Of a DNA stretch of 45,213 nucleotides, positions 24,872-32,428 are shown one piece after another; position 1 is the stretch's first letter, and each line of letters begins with the position of its first letter. A program made the position numbers and the translations under genes. The notes below the pieces were generated by a model. That model did not search any database. It was not told the DNA's origin and saw nothing but the letters and a program-made list of their open reading frames with translations. Source of the DNA: Candidatus Faecimonas gallistercoris (GTDB lineage: Bacteria; Bacillota_I; Bacilli_A; RF39; UBA660); contig DVGU01000024.1 in assembly GCA_018712565.1 (NCBI GenBank), positions 1 through 45,213 of the forward strand. Direction: 5' to 3'.

Positions 24872-24948
24872 TGGCGTCCCTGAGGTGATTCGAACACCCA
24901 ATCTTTCGCTTAGGAGGCGAAGGCATTTTCCTATTATGCTACAGGGAC
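24872..24948 (-). tRNA. Complete tRNA-Arg(CCT) carried by the element
   Basis: 77 bases including an encoded CCA. Stems: acceptor GTCCCTG/CAGGGAC, D-arm GCAT/ATGC, anticodon stem TTCGC/GCGAA with loop CTCCTAA (anticodon CCT, reads AGG), T-arm GGGTG-TTCGAAT-CACCT with one G-T pair. D-arm, variable and T-arm sequences differ from the split host gene, so it is not a copy of it. It should supply the isoacceptor that the insertion destroyed. Its anticodon arm has the same CGCTTAGGAGGCG stretch as the original site and so offers a new potential target. Confidence 0.93.
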
Positions 24949-25037
24949 ATATACCTTAATTTTAACATATAAATATCAAAATTAAGGCTATTTTTTCAAA
25001 ACTTTGTTGTTTTTTTTAAAGATAAAGACAATTTTTC

Positions 25038-25053
25038 GCGACTATTTTGCGAC
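25038..25053 (+). promoter_or_regulatory. Right pair of GCGAC repeats, probable integrase arm sites
   Basis: GCGAC at 25038-25042 and 25049-25053, again 11 bases apart and in the same direction as the left pair, about 80 bases inside the right core. Confidence 0.55.
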
Positions 25054-25130
25054 TATCTTATTTTTTTAAAATCTGTCCTGCCTTATAAAATAAAGGTTTC
25101 TAATACATTTCCCTTTATTTTAAACAACCC

Positions 25131-25170
25131 CTTAGGAGGCGATTGCTCTATCCTACTGAGCTACAGAGAC
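25131..25170 (-). tRNA. 5' half of the disrupted tRNA-Arg(CCT), with attR core
   Basis: Reads on the minus strand as acceptor GTCTCTG, TA, D-arm GCTC-loop-GAGC, A, anticodon stem ATCGC and loop CTCCTAA, and then departs from tRNA sequence (GGGGTTGTTT) at the 8-bp core 25131-25138. It is the partner of the 3' half at 19806-19850. Confidence 0.9.
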
Positions 25171-25173
25171 ATT

Positions 25174-25197
25174 AAGTTTTAACTTTAGTTAAAACTT
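25174..25197. other. Hairpin between the small gene and the split tRNA
   Basis: Perfect ten-base-pair stem AAGTTTTAAC/GTTAAAACTT with a four-base loop, just after the small gene's stop. There is no T run on either side; it may be a weak terminator or a tRNA 5' processing boundary. Confidence 0.5.
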
Positions 25198-25202
25198 TTA
25201 AT

Positions 25203-25415
25203 TTATCTCTTTTTAACCTTTTGAACCTCACCTTTATTCTCGGAATCTTTTTGCTTACTATCCTTTGACTTAAAATACATAATATAATCATACATTCCAC
25301 TAGCTATACCCGAAAGCTCCATAGGATTAAAAGGCGTATCAGCAAAATTCTCTTCATACATAGAATTACTCTCCCATTCACATGTATAATTTGGTTTAAG
25401 TTTTAAATAACACAT
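25203..25415 (-). CDS. Small hypothetical protein, last gene of the RNase J operon
   Basis: A 70-residue hydrophilic protein (WESNSMYEENFADTPFNPME, ending in a Lys-rich tail). No family recognised and no membrane segment. An AGAGGTGA ribosome site at correct spacing and tight linkage to the lipoprotein gene (22 bases) support that it is real. Confidence 0.6.
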   Translation of the reverse strand: MCYLKLKPNYTCEWESNSMYEENFADTPFNPMELSGIASGMYDYIMYFKSKDSKQKDSENKGEVQKVKKR

Positions 25416-25437
25416 TAATTTTCACCTCTATCTTCAT

Positions 25438-25899
25438 TTATTTTCTTTTTTTACAATTACAACCATTTTGTTCATACATTTTTCTTAAATCATCAATATT
25501 TACTTTTCCATTCTTTATAATATTTCCATTATTACTATCTACTTTAATTAATTTTTCTGTGTCTACTTTATTATAATTAATAACCGTAGTACTTGTTAAT
25601 GTATCACCTAAAATATTAGTTTTATTAGTATAATATTTAATATTCTGATACCCTTGATACAACTCTTCAATCCGTTCTTTATACACATCTAAATTATCCT
25701 TATCATCAGCAATAACTTGTTCTACTGTTTTCAATTTAGTCACAGTATTTTCTTTATATGTTGCTGTATAAGTAGATTTAAGAGTAATACCATCCGTAGG
25801 ATACGAACTCATAGTACAAGTCATAGTCCCCGTCTCAGGATTACAACCAGTACAAAATATAACACACAAGATAGAAAGAATCACTATTTTTCTTTTCAT
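25438..25899 (-). CDS. Small lipoprotein, YehR/DUF1307-like
   Basis: A 153-residue exported lipoprotein: Lys-Arg start, hydrophobic core and lipobox FCTGC with the modified cysteine at 19. The mature part begins NPETGTMTCTMSSY and contains TYTATYKENTVTKLKTVEQV and a C-terminal pair of cysteines (GCNC); this looks like the DUF1307/YehR group of small lipoproteins with unknown role. It begins one base after the RNase J stop, with GGAAGTG as ribosome site inside that gene, so it is translated from the same message. Confidence 0.7.
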   Translation of the reverse strand: MKRKIVILSILCVIFCTGCNPETGTMTCTMSSYPTDGITLKSTYTATYKENTVTKLKTVEQVIADDKDNLDVYKERIEELYQGYQNIKYYTNKTNILGDTLTSTTVINYNKVDTEKLIKVDSNNGNIIKNGKVNIDDLRKMYEQNGCNCKKRK

Positions 25900-25900
25900 A

Positions 25901-27553
25901 TTACACTTCCTGAATCACAGTTATAATCATAGGTTTAGATTCTGTTTCTTGATAGAAAAATTTTCCTAACTTTTCTCTTACTTCATTTTTAATCTTAGCA
26001 TAATCTACTCGTTTTGTATTTAACTCAATATTTGCCTCAATTGCCTCTTTCGCAAGTAATTTCGTTTGTTCTAATAAATCTTGACTTTCTTTTACATAAA
26101 CAAATCCCCTAGTCAAAATTTCAGGTCCTCCTAAAATCTGCTTAGATTGCTTATCTAAAGTACAACTAATAATTACAATACCATTTTCACCAAGCATTTC
26201 TCTATCTTTTAAAACTAAGTTACCAATATCTCCTTGACTTTTACCATCAATCAATATCTGATCAACATCAACATGTTCTCCTCGATTAACAAGCTTTCCT
26301 TTTACAAACTCAACTACATCACCATTCTCTTTCAAAATAATATTTTCTTTAGGAATACCTAACTCCTCTGCAACTTCAGCATTAGCATATTGATTACGAT
26401 ATTCCCCTTTTACAGGAAAATAATATTTTGGATTCATCAAATTAATCATTAACATTAAATCTTCTCTTGATGCATGATGTAATAAATGTTTCTTACTAGA
26501 TAAACTAACAGCATTAGCTCCGAGCATAGCAATTTCATCCATAATTAAAGCAGATCTTTTTTCAATTCCTGGATATGCAGGTTCAGTAATAAAAATAGTA
26601 TCTGACTCTTTTATCTTTATATATTTATCATATCCTTTAATAATTCTTTCCAAATTATTAAAGGGTTTTTCTTTCTCATCAGAGATTAATATTACCGTAT
26701 CTTTATTTTCTAAATCAGAAAGAGTACCAATTCTTTTTTTATCTACCGATAAATATCCAGAATCAATAGCCTTACTAATCGTAGTCTGCAACGTTTTACC
26801 CATAATAACCATTTTTCTATGTGTTTTTGAAACTTCATCAAAAATTTCTTGAATTCGATACAAATGAGCCGGAAAAATAGTTGCGATAATCCTATTAGGA
26901 TTCTCAGCTAAAACCTCACGTATAAAACTTGCTACTCTATTATTAGGACTAGTATGACCTATTTTCTCAGCATACATAGACTCACACATCAAACATAAAA
27001 CTCCTTGTTTTCCTACATAAGCAAGTTTTCCAATATCTGTTTTATACACTCCTGTCATAGTAGCATCAAAAACAAAGTCTCCTGTATATACAATGGCACC
27101 ATCCGGTGTATATAACACATAACATACAGCATCTGGTATAGAATGAGTAACACTAATAGGAAAAATAGAATTCTTACCAAAATTAATTTTTATATGAGGT
27201 TTAATTACCTTTAAATTTGCTTTCTTTAATAACCCTGGCTCTAAATCGTTTTTTACCATTTCTATCGTAAGTTTTGTCCCATAAACAGGTACTTTAGGTA
27301 TTTGTTCCAAAATATCTGGAACAGCCCCCATATTACTATCATGTCCATGTGTTAAAAATATTCCCTTAACATTCTTTTTATTCTTTATTAAATAATCAAA
27401 ATTAGGAATAATATAATCAATTCCCAAATTAATATCATTATCATATTTTAGCCCTGCATCAAAAACAAAAATATCTTTATCTACTTTAACAACGTACATA
27501 TTTTTACCATTTTCATTTAATCCGCCTAAAGCAAAAATTTTAATCTTACTCAT
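25901..27553 (-). CDS. RNase J-family protein with altered metal ligands (J2-like)
   Basis: A 550-residue beta-lactamase/beta-CASP protein of full RNase J length; family members are 5' exonucleases and endonucleases of mRNA decay. The metal motif HxHxDH reads H69-G-H71-D-S73-N74, so the Asp and last His are replaced. H137 (SVTHSIPD) and D159 (TGDF) remain. The beta-CASP part has SPNNRVASFIREVL, and the GEYR loop reads PVKGEYR where active enzymes have His before GEYR. The catalytic site is thus probably weak or inactive, as in RNase J2 subunits that assist J1. The C-terminal domain is complete. No J1 gene is in the window. It has its own promoter and heads a three-gene operon. Confidence 0.85.
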   Translation of the reverse strand: MSKIKIFALGGLNENGKNMYVVKVDKDIFVFDAGLKYDNDINLGIDYIIPNFDYLIKNKKNVKGIFLTHGHDSNMGAVPDILEQIPKVPVYGTKLTIEMVKNDLEPGLLKKANLKVIKPHIKINFGKNSIFPISVTHSIPDAVCYVLYTPDGAIVYTGDFVFDATMTGVYKTDIGKLAYVGKQGVLCLMCESMYAEKIGHTSPNNRVASFIREVLAENPNRIIATIFPAHLYRIQEIFDEVSKTHRKMVIMGKTLQTTISKAIDSGYLSVDKKRIGTLSDLENKDTVILISDEKEKPFNNLERIIKGYDKYIKIKESDTIFITEPAYPGIEKRSALIMDEIAMLGANAVSLSSKKHLLHHASREDLMLMINLMNPKYYFPVKGEYRNQYANAEVAEELGIPKENIILKENGDVVEFVKGKLVNRGEHVDVDQILIDGKSQGDIGNLVLKDREMLGENGIVIISCTLDKQSKQILGGPEILTRGFVYVKESQDLLEQTKLLAKEAIEANIELNTKRVDYAKIKNEVREKLGKFFYQETESKPMIITVIQEV

Positions 27554-27639
27554 ATTTTCTCCTTTCTTCTTTTTTTTTAATCTATCAAAATTTAAAATAT
27601 TTATCTATTTTTAATCTACTATCATCAAGTAGCATCGCT

Positions 27640-27668
27640 ATTATAACATATTTTTATAAACCATACAA
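27640..27668 (-). promoter_or_regulatory. Promoter of the RNase J operon
   Basis: Minus-strand TTGTAT (27663-27668) and TATAAT (27640-27645) with 17 bases between, and a TG one base before the minus-10. The leader of about 80 bases includes a small hairpin (CTACT...AGTAG). Confidence 0.7.
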
Positions 27669-27669
27669 A

Positions 27670-28335
27670 CTAAATAGCTAATTTATCCAAGGCAATTTTA
27701 GCAGCTTCTTGCTCTGCTTCTTTTTTAGAACCAGATACACCCGTTCCATAAACAATACCATCAATCTTTACTTGCACCGTAAACCTTTTATTATGAGCAG
27801 GACCTTCTTCTTTAATTAACTCATAATGCAAACTCTGTTGACTAGTTTGTACATACTCTTGTAAAGCACTTTTATAGTCACTAAAAAAAACAATATCCGG
27901 ATTTTCAATATAAGGAACAATAATATTTAAAACCGTCTTTCTAGCAGTTGCATATCCCAAATCTAAATAAATTGCACCTATTAAAGCTTCAAATATATCA
28001 GCAACAATTGCCTTTTTAAATTTTCCACCCTCTTTTTCTTCTCCATGTCCGACCTTAATATAGTTATTTAATCCCAAGGACATAGAATATTCATAAAGAG
28101 CATTTTCACAAACATAACTAGCTCTAACCTTTGTCATTTCCCCTTCATTTTCTTTCTTATTAGAATAAAGATAATCAGCCACTACTAAGTCTAAAACAGC
28201 ATCTCCTAAAAACTCTAATCTTTCATAATCTTGTTTTGCCCTATGTTCATTTGCATAAGAACTATGTGAAAAAGCTATTTTATATAATTGCAAATCCTTT
28301 GGATTAATTTTAATCTTTTTAAATAATTCATCCAT
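27670..28335 (-). CDS. rnc: Ribonuclease III
   Basis: A 221-residue enzyme that cuts double-stranded RNA in rRNA maturation and mRNA turnover. The signature ERLEFLGDAVLDL runs from residue 38 (E41, D45), and the second acidic pair is D113 and E116 in DIFEALIGAIYLD. The double-stranded RNA-binding domain fills residues 150-221 and ends in GSKKEAEQEAAKIALDKL. Length and order are normal. The start follows GGTGGTTAT. It is divergent from yidD and stands before the RNase J operon, so two RNA-decay genes lie together. The 116-base gap to RNase J carries that gene's promoter. Confidence 0.97.
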   Translation of the reverse strand: MDELFKKIKINPKDLQLYKIAFSHSSYANEHRAKQDYERLEFLGDAVLDLVVADYLYSNKKENEGEMTKVRASYVCENALYEYSMSLGLNNYIKVGHGEEKEGGKFKKAIVADIFEALIGAIYLDLGYATARKTVLNIIVPYIENPDIVFFSDYKSALQEYVQTSQQSLHYELIKEEGPAHNKRFTVQVKIDGIVYGTGVSGSKKEAEQEAAKIALDKLAI

Positions 28336-28386
28336 ATAACCACCATTATAAGTATAACAAAAAACTTGAAATTAGTATACTTATAA

Positions 28387-28415
28387 TTGATATTTTATAT
28401 AGTTTATAGTAAAAT
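28387..28415 (+). promoter_or_regulatory. Promoter of the yidD-lipoprotein gene
   Basis: TTGATA (28387-28392) and TAAAAT (28410-28415) with a 17-base spacer, 32 bases before the yidD start. Confidence 0.55.
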
Positions 28416-28446
28416 GAAATATGTAATATAAGGACTGGGAACATAC

Positions 28447-29541
28447 ATGAAAAAACTTTTTATAACTATAATTCATATATATCAAAAAATACCTGGAAAC
28501 TTCCATGCAAGTTGCAGATTTTATCCAACCTGCTCAAATTACATGATAGAAGCAATAGAAAAACATGGAAGTATTTACGGACTATATTTAGGAATAAAAA
28601 GAATTCTAAGATGCCATCCATTTGGAAAATATGGTTATGACCCAGTACCTAAAGTAAGGAGAAAAAGAATGAAAAGAAAAAAATTATTATTACTACTATT
28701 TTTATCTATAGCAACAATTTTTACTACTACGGGATGTAAACAAGATGATATGGATGATATCCGTATCTTAGTAACTAATTATCCTAATGAGTACATAACA
28801 GAAAAATTATATGGAGATCACGCAAGTATTAGTGCTGTTTATCCTGATGGAGTAGATACAGATAAATATCGTATTCGTAAAAAACAAAAAGAAGACTTTA
28901 GTAATTATGATTTATTTATCTATAATGGATTAATAAAAAAAGAAAGTGAATTAGCTTTTGATTTATTAGATTTAAACCCTGAATTAAAAATAATAGATAC
29001 TGCTTATGTATTAGAAACAGACTATTCTCCAGAAGAATTATGGTTAAATCCATCTTCCCTATTAATGATGGCTCAAAATGTTCGTCTAGGTCTAGAAGAA
29101 TATGTTTCAAGTAATTACATAAAAAAAGATATTGATGAAGCTTATGAAAATCTTAAAGTAGAATTATCAGAATTAGATGCAGATTATCGTGTAGCATTTG
29201 AAAATACCGATAATAAAACAATAGTAGTTGCTAGTTCTACCTTAAACTATCTAGAAAAATTCGGATTAAATGTAATTTGTATTGATAAAGACACAAGTAC
29301 AAAGACAATGAACGAAGCAGAAGAATTAATTGAAAATGGTGAAATAAGTTATTTATTTATGTTTGATGGAGATAGTCTAAATGATAAAGCAAAAGAACTA
29401 TTAGACAAACATTCAAATTTAAAAAGACAAAAACTCCATAAATTAAATAATTTATCGGATGAAGATAGAACAAATAAACTAACCTACATTAATATAATGA
29501 ATAATAACTTAGATTTAATCAGACAAGAACTATATCAATAA
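28447..29541 (+). CDS. yidD: YidD fused in frame to a ZnuA-like lipoprotein
   Basis: One uninterrupted frame of 364 residues. Residues 1-72 are a complete YidD, the membrane protein insertion factor, with [31 protein letters not shown] and GYDPVP. Normally the gene ends here. In this window there is no stop: the basic KVRRKR leads directly into a lipoprotein signal (residues 75-97) and a substrate-binding-protein-like domain. An internal ATG at residue 75 has its own ideal ribosome site (AAGGAG, seven bases away), so both the fusion and a separate lipoprotein may be made. In the fusion the signal would act as an internal membrane anchor. The YidD part should be cytoplasmic and bound to the membrane. 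Confidence 0.85.
   Translation: MKKLFITIIHIYQKIPGNFHASCRFYPTCSNYMIEAIEKHGSIYGLYLGIKRILRCHPFGKYGYDPVPKVRRKRMKRKKLLLLLFLSIATIFTTTGCKQDDMDDIRILVTNYPNEYITEKLYGDHASISAVYPDGVDTDKYRIRKKQKEDFSNYDLFIYNGLIKKESELAFDLLDLNPELKIIDTAYVLETDYSPEELWLNPSSLLMMAQNVRLGLEEYVSSNYIKKDIDEAYENLKVELSELDADYRVAFENTDNKTIVVASSTLNYLEKFGLNVICIDKDTSTKTMNEAEELIENGEISYLFMFDGDSLNDKAKELLDKHSNLKRQKLHKLNNLSDEDRTNKLTYINIMNNNLDLIRQELYQ
28669..29541 (+). CDS. Degenerate ZnuA/TroA-like lipoprotein (internal start)
   Basis: Read from the internal ATG it is a 290-residue lipoprotein: [20 protein letters not shown] signal with lipobox TTGC and cysteine 23. The rest follows the metal-binding protein fold of ABC transporters ([64 protein letters not shown]). 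The histidines that hold the metal in that family are replaced: GVDPHxY is D-T-D-K-Y, PHVWLDP is EELWLNP and the third His region reads [10 protein letters not shown]. It is therefore unlikely to carry zinc or manganese. No permease or ATPase gene is near. Its job is unknown; linkage to YidD hints at the envelope. Confidence 0.75.
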   Translation: MKRKKLLLLLFLSIATIFTTTGCKQDDMDDIRILVTNYPNEYITEKLYGDHASISAVYPDGVDTDKYRIRKKQKEDFSNYDLFIYNGLIKKESELAFDLLDLNPELKIIDTAYVLETDYSPEELWLNPSSLLMMAQNVRLGLEEYVSSNYIKKDIDEAYENLKVELSELDADYRVAFENTDNKTIVVASSTLNYLEKFGLNVICIDKDTSTKTMNEAEELIENGEISYLFMFDGDSLNDKAKELLDKHSNLKRQKLHKLNNLSDEDRTNKLTYINIMNNNLDLIRQELYQ

Positions 29542-29561
29542 AACACCTAATTAGGTGTTTT
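29541..29561. terminator. Bidirectional terminator
   Basis: AAACACCTAA and TTAGGTGTTT (29541-29560) are exact complements. T runs follow on both strands. It ends the yidD-lipoprotein gene and overlaps the last codons of the convergent gene. Confidence 0.8.
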
Positions 29562-30267
29562 TAGTTTTTATAAATTGTGAATGTTTGGTATTTTGATTAT
29601 AATGTATGCCTCGATATTCTATCTCTGGTTTAATTATATCTTCTATATAAGATTCAATATGATCATCCTGATACTTATAATACCACTTTGCTAAAAGCAT
29701 AGCACTTCCACTAATAGATATTTCCTCAAAAGTTTGTCTAGAATCATAATCTCTAATCATATCTAAAGATGCCATATTATCCATTATATGTAACTCTTGA
29801 TAAAGCAACCATTTATCTTCCAAAGGTAAGGTTGTATCAAGAATCGTATTTTTTAATAATAATTGTAATATATTCCTTTTCTTAGTAACAAATACTTTTA
29901 ACTCTTCTTCTGACATTTGTTCTGTTCTTATATAATTGTATGCCAAAACTTGATAAGCTACCTTTCCTTGTAAATACTGTAATACCACATCATAAGATAT
30001 AGACTTTAAATCATACCAGTCCGAAAAACTTTCAAAAATAAAATTTCCACTTTCTTGTAACTTTTGAAGAAGACTAACTAGATACGGATGAGCCTCCTCT
30101 AATAAATTGTTTTTGACCTCCTCTGATAAAGGATATGCTGCTAAAAGAAGTCTTTCATCCTTTTCTAGTGATTCTAATTGATCTACTATAACTTTTTCTG
30201 TTTTCGTAAATTTACTACCTGGTAATAATCGATTAATAATATCGATTTGTGTTTCTACTTTCTCCAT
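29551..30267 (-). CDS. Hypothetical helical protein
   Basis: A 238-residue all-helical acidic protein, without signal or membrane segment. Recognisable stretches are FTKTEKVIVDQLESLEKDER, LEEAHPYLVSLLQKL and FESFSDWYDLKSISYDVVLQ. No family recognised. The start at 30267 follows AAAGGATAG. It lies after a terminator of the upstream operon, so it probably has its own promoter (a weak TTGTTT with TACAAT around 30320-30345), but may get read-through. Confidence 0.55.
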   Translation of the reverse strand: MEKVETQIDIINRLLPGSKFTKTEKVIVDQLESLEKDERLLLAAYPLSEEVKNNLLEEAHPYLVSLLQKLQESGNFIFESFSDWYDLKSISYDVVLQYLQGKVAYQVLAYNYIRTEQMSEEELKVFVTKKRNILQLLLKNTILDTTLPLEDKWLLYQELHIMDNMASLDMIRDYDSRQTFEEISISGSAMLLAKWYYKYQDDHIESYIEDIIKPEIEYRGIHYNQNTKHSQFIKTKNT

Positions 30268-30334
30268 AACTATCCTTTCGCTTAAAACCATAAATTTTTA
30301 GGATTATCCATCTCTTTTATTGTAGTATGTTATT

Positions 30335-30365
30335 TAAAAAAAACAAGAACTCATTATTCCTGTTT
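30335..30365 (-). terminator. Terminator of the unknown coiled-coil operon
   Basis: Minus-strand AACAGGAA pairs with TTCTTGTT (eight pairs, one G-T) and eight Ts follow. It directly follows the last gene of the operon. Confidence 0.7.
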
Positions 30366-30652
30366 TAAATATTATTTAATACATTGATATCTTCATTAAT
30401 TAGCTGAACTAAAACTTCTATATTATATGCCTCAAATCGTTGTTTTATTTTTTCTTTAGGAATAAAAAATAATTCCAATCGATTAATTAGTAACTCATCT
30501 AACACTTTTACTTTGATAGATAAAAGATACTCTATAACTTCTTTTACATTTTTTTCATGACACATACAATAAAAACAAGTACTATCTTCATTATTTTCTT
30601 TGATTTTAACCAAGGTATCTTTTGATACATGATAATCTAATAAAAACTTCAT
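30365..30652 (-). CDS. Hypothetical small protein, third gene of the coiled-coil operon
   Basis: A 95-residue protein. It has a CFYCMCH cluster (three cysteines and a histidine) that could hold a metal, followed by KNVKEVIEYLLSIKVKVLDE and FFIPKEKIKQRFEAYNIEVL. No family recognised. It starts one base after the stop of the preceding gene, with AGGAGTGAT as ribosome site, so it is co-translated with it. Confidence 0.55.
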   Translation of the reverse strand: MKFLLDYHVSKDTLVKIKENNEDSTCFYCMCHEKNVKEVIEYLLSIKVKVLDELLINRLELFFIPKEKIKQRFEAYNIEVLVQLINEDINVLNNI

Positions 30653-30653
30653 A

Positions 30654-32417
30654 TTATATCACTCCTAGTCCAACCAACTTATTAATATCAATGAGTAATT
30701 GATGATATTGATCTTCAGTAATTATTTTCTGATAACAAATCGCATATAACAAAGCATCTACCGTATTTCCCAAATTATGTTTACATAAGGAATCATATAT
30801 TCTTAAAACTTTCAATTTTGATATCTTCAACCCTCGAATATCATATAATAACGTTTCTTTAGAATCACTAAATTGATTTAGTTTTATAATTTCATCTCTT
30901 TCAAAAATATCATCTGAAATAGGACAATGTAAAGACTCTTCAGCAACCTTTTTATATTCTTTTTCTTTATCAAAAGATACATGCATACATCCTATAATAT
31001 CAAAAGCACTTTGCTTATCACTAATTCCTTGATAAGCAATACTATCATCAGTAAACTCTTTCTTTAAATGAAGTTTTCTAACTCCACTGGCCATAGTTAA
31101 TCGAAAAGCATCACTAGGGCTTTCTAATTGACATTTATATAATTTATAAAATAACAAACTAGAATCAGAAAAATAACTACTCAAAGCACTCAAATTATTT
31201 TTAATATATGCCAATCCTAAAGAATGATTTTCTATCCATAAATCAATAATTTCTGGAATATTATTAGACTTCAAAGCCGATAAAAAGTCATCCAACAATT
31301 CATCTTCTTGCATATCATGATATAGACCATACTTTTCCAACCAATCTAAATTAATTTTTAATTTATCGTTAGATGATATTAATAAATCAATTTCTTTGAA
31401 AGCAACCACCGTAATACTAATTCCATGTTCTGCTAATAAAGATAAATTCTTTTTAAAGTCTTCCATCTTACCAATTTTATATTTTCCATCATATAAATAA
31501 TCTTTAGAAATAAACGCACTAACGAGTTGTTTTATTGTTGAAATATTAATACCACGTTCTTGAGCCATCCTGGTAACTTCTTCGATAGAATCTTTTGAAG
31601 TTGCTAAAAGATAAGTTGTAAATATCAAACCTTCCGTTTCCTCATCAAACTTAAGAAATTCTAATCTTTGCATAGCATCTAAAACTTCACAAATCTTCTC
31701 GCTACTTCCTTCATTACATAATTTATCCTGATACTTCTTATCTAACTTAAAAAAATTATATCCATACTTTTTTAATATAGTAGAAACATCAGCAGCCGTT
31801 AACTTACCTACACTACTATTTTGCTCTTTTTCATATTTTTCAATAACTTCTCGATTATATTTTATTAAAGAAAGTAAAATTGCTTGTTTTTCTTCCTCAC
31901 TAATTTTACTTTCTTGAAACAACTGTAATATAGTATCTACATCCGTAATCAATACATTATTATTAGGATTTTTTAATTGACATAACAACTCTTTATATTG
32001 TTTAGTAAGTGTTATAATATGATTATATTCAGGATCAATAGACTGTTGTTCTTGATTCTTTTTATCAATATATTCCTCAAGTTTTCCAGTAAATTTAGAA
32101 ATCGTAGCTAACTGATTAGGAAGTAAAGTATAACTAGTTTTTTCAGTCTGATTTAAAGTAAGAACAGCCTTGATAACATCCAACTCTTCCTTCATCTTCT
32201 TTTTTTCTTCATCATCTACAGAAAAAATATCAACAATAGCATTTAATTGATTAATATCCATTTTTATAATTTCATTTACATCTTTTCTTAAATTCTCTAA
32301 TAATTCTATTTTTTCTGATAGATTCTTATCTAAATGCATATTATATTTTTTAACATCACTTTTCTTCTGACTAATTGCATCTTTCAATATCGTTATTAAC
32401 TCTTTTTGTTCTACCAT
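30654..32417 (-). CDS. Hypothetical 587-residue helical protein with shared module
   Basis: A soluble, helical protein. Residues 1-200 are coiled coil. Around residues 165-200 a block VDTILQLFQESKISEEEKQA ILLSLIKYN is similar to one in the preceding gene's product (IDSFYEGLQYANLSESEKTE ILISVFEKN), so the two proteins share an N-terminal module and are probably paralogues in part. The rest (ADVSTILKKYGYNFFKLDKK, then a repeated helical array with ISTIKQLVSAFISKDYLYDG) has no known match. It starts 12 bases after the upstream stop with AGGTGATGAT. Function unknown. Confidence 0.55.
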   Translation of the reverse strand: MVEQKELITILKDAISQKKSDVKKYNMHLDKNLSEKIELLENLRKDVNEIIKMDINQLNAIVDIFSVDDEEKKKMKEELDVIKAVLTLNQTEKTSYTLLPNQLATISKFTGKLEEYIDKKNQEQQSIDPEYNHIITLTKQYKELLCQLKNPNNNVLITDVDTILQLFQESKISEEEKQAILLSLIKYNREVIEKYEKEQNSSVGKLTAADVSTILKKYGYNFFKLDKKYQDKLCNEGSSEKICEVLDAMQRLEFLKFDEETEGLIFTTYLLATSKDSIEEVTRMAQERGINISTIKQLVSAFISKDYLYDGKYKIGKMEDFKKNLSLLAEHGISITVVAFKEIDLLISSNDKLKINLDWLEKYGLYHDMQEDELLDDFLSALKSNNIPEIIDLWIENHSLGLAYIKNNLSALSSYFSDSSLLFYKLYKCQLESPSDAFRLTMASGVRKLHLKKEFTDDSIAYQGISDKQSAFDIIGCMHVSFDKEKEYKKVAEESLHCPISDDIFERDEIIKLNQFSDSKETLLYDIRGLKISKLKVLRIYDSLCKHNLGNTVDALLYAICYQKIITEDQYHQLLIDINKLVGLGVI

Positions 32418-32428
32418 ATCATCACCTA

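Larger units (their letters stand above)
19843..25138. mobile_element. Decayed integrative element inserted in tRNA-Arg(CCT)
   Basis: The element is bounded by two copies of the 8-bp core CTTAGGAG (19843-19850 and 25131-25138), each joined to one half of the same tRNA-Arg gene. Inside, in order, are a pair of GCGAC arm sites, a truncated and frameshifted tyrosine integrase, the yhgE-tetR unit, a truncated XRE gene, a Rep-like gene with a short C-terminus, a complete tRNA-Arg(CCT) of different sequence, and a second pair of GCGAC sites. The element cannot move by itself. Its tRNA replaces the one it destroyed. Repeat length is 5,288 bases from core to core. Confidence 0.85.

Noticed and set aside
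24783-24926. Upstream extension of the Rep-like gene (about 48 more codons)
   Set aside because: It runs through the tRNA-Arg and its terminator. The ATG at 24782 has a strong ribosome site and is the usual family start.
19806-24948. The 3' tRNA half as a simple duplicate of the complete tRNA-Arg in the element
   Set aside because: The T-arm and anticodon stem differ, and the half instead pairs perfectly in every stem with the 5' half at 25131-25170.
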